Below, in pieces: positions 5,653 to 6,975 of a DNA stretch of 6,975 nucleotides (position 1 is its first letter; the number at the start of each line of letters is the position of its first letter). Made by a program: the position numbers and the translations under genes. The notes below the pieces were generated by a model. It made no database searches and had not been told where the DNA came from. It worked only from the letters and a program-made list of their open reading frames with translations. The stretch is from CAZIPZ01 sp964541075 (GTDB taxonomy: Bacteria; Acidobacteriota; Terriglobia; 20CM-2-55-15): assembly GCA_964541075.1 (NCBI GenBank), contig CAZIPZ010000205.1:1-6975 (forward strand). Direction: 5' to 3'.

Positions 5653-5657
5653 CCTCA

Positions 5658-6975
5658 TTGCGACTGAAATTGAGCGTTTTGTTCATTGGTACTGTTGTGT
5701 TTGTCCTGTTGCAGTCGATGGCGTTTGGTCAAATGGACCATGGCCGCCTTGCGGGAACGGTTAAAGATTCGACAGGCGCCGTGATTCCCGGCGCTTCCAT
5801 AACCGTTCGGAACGAAAAAACCGGACAGGAGCGCACAGCGTTAACAGGAGACAGTGGAGAATACCTCGTGACGGCGCTGAAGCCCTCGACCTATTTCGTT
5901 GAAGCGTCTTTAGCTGGATTCGGCTCGAAGCAGGCGTCGGGATTGCAGTTGGTTGTCGGCCAGACATTGACTCTCGATTTCACGATTTCACCAGTTGGGC
6001 GTGGCGAGTCCGTCGATGTGCGAGCGGAAGTCGCCGAGGCTCGAATTCAGACCAGCTCTGCCAGCATGGGCGCGAATGTCGATGTGCGGGAAGTGGGAAG
6101 TCTCCCCATTAACGGGCGGCAACTTTCCCAACTATACTTGCAGGCTCCCGGGGCGCAAAACACCGGCTCTGGAACCTTTGGCGACATCCGTTTCAGCGGT
6201 CGCGCCGTTGAACAGAATGCAGTCCGATACGATGGCATCGAGGGATCTGGCATCGTCGATGCGGCGCCCGGCGTAGTCGGCGGAGAGTTGGCGTCACCCT
6301 TCCGTCTGCAAAGCAGCCTCGAGAATGTACAAGAATTTCGCGTGGAGTCGAACAACTATCCAGCCGAATACGGCACCGGCACGGGCGGACAGGTCAGCGT
6401 TGTCACCAAGTCCGGCGGCAATGCATTTCACGGGTCGCTTTTCGAGTTCCTTAGAAATGACAAGTTCGATGCGCGAAACTTTTTCGACCGGGCCAAGAAT
6501 CCACTGCGTCTGAATCAGTTCGGCGGCTCCGTCGGCGGGCCGATCATCAAGAATCGGGCATTTTTCTTCGGAAGCTACGAAGGGTACCGCGTTCGCTCAG
6601 GCGTCAACATCATTGAATCCGTGCCCAGCGCTGCAGCGAAGGCGCAAGCAGTCCCCTCCGTTGCACAAATCATCGATGCTTTCAAGGACTCCAAGGCTGT
6701 AATCCTCCCCGGAGCCTCGGCTGATCCAAACTTCGACATTGCGCAGCTGCTTGCACGCGAAACGGTTGATGAGAACGCAGTAGGCGCACGGCTCGACTTT
6801 AAATTGAACGACAGCCAATCGCTGTATCTTCGATTCTTTCGGGATCAAGGAAGCAATGTTCAGCCTCAGAGCGTCAGCGGTCGAACCCTGAGCATCACAA
6901 CCTACCCGCAGAATGGCGTCGTTGCGCTCCAGTCCGTGCTGTCGCCAAGGATGATCAATGAAGCAAAATTCGGCT
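5658..6975 (+). CDS. TonB-dependent receptor, Oar-like, with N-terminal carboxypeptidase-regulatory-like domain (3' truncated)
   Basis: The open frame runs 439 codons from TTG 5658 to the right edge without a stop. Residues 1-24 are a Sec signal peptide (RLKLSVLFIG core, likely cut at AFG/Q). Residues about 29-112 form a carboxypeptidase-regulatory-like beta-sandwich: GRLAGTVKDSTGAVIPGASITV, then GEYLVTALKPSTYFVEASLAGF and a TLDFTI strand. A plug domain follows (about 120-255): SLPINGRQLSQLYLQAPG, IRFSGRAVEQNAVRYDGIEG and the characteristic NYPAEYGTGTGGQVSVVTKSGG-type end. The first barrel strands begin at FHGSLFEFLRNDKFDARNFFD, with QFGGSVGGPIIKNRAFFFGSYEG beyond. This series is the hallmark of Oar-like receptors, usually around 1000-1200 residues, so less than half is visible. 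Such outer-membrane proteins import ligands using TonB/ExbBD energy; the ligand is unknown. No clear TonB box is seen. A possible Pho box lies upstream. Confidence 0.93.
   Translation, partial: MRLKLSVLFIGTVVFVLLQSMAFGQMDHGRLAGTVKDSTGAVIPGASITVRNEKTGQERTALTGDSGEYLVTALKPSTYFVEASLAGFGSKQASGLQLVVGQTLTLDFTISPVGRGESVDVRAEVAEARIQTSSASMGANVDVREVGSLPINGRQLSQLYLQAPGAQNTGSGTFGDIRFSGRAVEQNAVRYDGIEGSGIVDAAPGVVGGELASPFRLQSSLENVQEFRVESNNYPAEYGTGTGGQVSVVTKSGGNAFHGSLFEFLRNDKFDARNFFDRAKNPLRLNQFGGSVGGPIIKNRAFFFGSYEGYRVRSGVNIIESVPSAAAKAQAVPSVAQIIDAFKDSKAVILPGASADPNFDIAQLLARETVDENAVGARLDFKLNDSQSLYLRFFRDQGSNVQPQSVSGRTLSITTYPQNGVVALQSVLSPRMINEAKFG

Larger units (their letters stand above)
5490..5657. other. Intergenic region before the TonB receptor
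   Basis: Apart from the Pho-box-like repeats and the ribosome binding site, this 168-base stretch shows no ORF, no tRNA and no T-tract hairpin. The region is AT-richer than its surroundings around 5535-5570, as expected for a promoter. Confidence 0.6.

Noticed and set aside
5995..6848. Several short frames on both strands inside the TonB receptor region (5995-6276 +, 6047-6355 -, 6325-6513 +, 6597-6848 -).
   Set aside because: The whole region is covered by one uninterrupted receptor frame from TTG 5658 with clear domain signatures.
1..6975. CRISPR array, insertion sequence, toxin-antitoxin or phage-defence genes.
   Set aside because: No regularly spaced long repeats, terminal inverted repeats, transposase or nuclease motifs were seen; every sizeable gene is accounted for by envelope functions.

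Overview
The window looks like a chromosomal segment from an Acidobacteriota-type Gram-negative bacterium. The main reason is the Oar-like TonB-dependent receptor with an N-terminal carboxypeptidase-regulatory-like domain at the right end. Such receptors are abundant in that phylum and start with the same order of domains. The mid-range GC content and a lipoprotein-rich, envelope-centred gene set fit this. The phylum is inferred from protein style only; no marker RNA gene is present.

Layout. (1) Positions 2-604, plus strand: a CDP-alcohol phosphatidyltransferase, probably cut by the left edge, making a phospholipid head-group linkage at the inner membrane. (2) Positions 594-5016, minus strand: a tightly packed six-gene operon. 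In transcription order it encodes a DedA/VTT-family membrane protein, a LolB/DUF4292-like outer-membrane lipoprotein, an FtsX/MacB-type ABC permease, its MacB/LolD-type ATPase, a small single-pass membrane protein, and a LolA-like periplasmic protein. Junctions run from a 4-base overlap to an 8-base gap. The last gene converges on and overlaps the end of the phosphatidyltransferase gene by 11 bases. (3) Positions 5017-5192: a divergent intergenic region. (4) Positions 5193-5489, plus strand: a small, probably lipid-anchored, helical/coiled-coil protein of unknown function. (5) Positions 5490-5657: an intergenic region with three TTMACA hexamers repeated at an exact 11-base period, like a PhoB/PhoP (Pho-box) operator. 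(6) Positions 5658-6975, plus strand: the N-terminal 439 residues of the TonB-dependent receptor. It starts at TTG behind a perfect Shine-Dalgarno sequence and runs off the right edge.

How the genes may work together. The operon supplies the parts of a Lol-like envelope route: an ATPase and permease to extract a lipidated or hydrophobic substrate from the inner membrane, a periplasmic LolA-fold carrier, and an outer-membrane LolB-like lipoprotein acceptor. Two extra membrane proteins come with it, the DedA-family protein and an uncharacterised small protein. This is the most interesting system in the window, but its substrate cannot be read from the sequence. The receptor is a separate unit, possibly induced by phosphate starvation. 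I see no mobile elements, CRISPR arrays, tRNA or rRNA genes.
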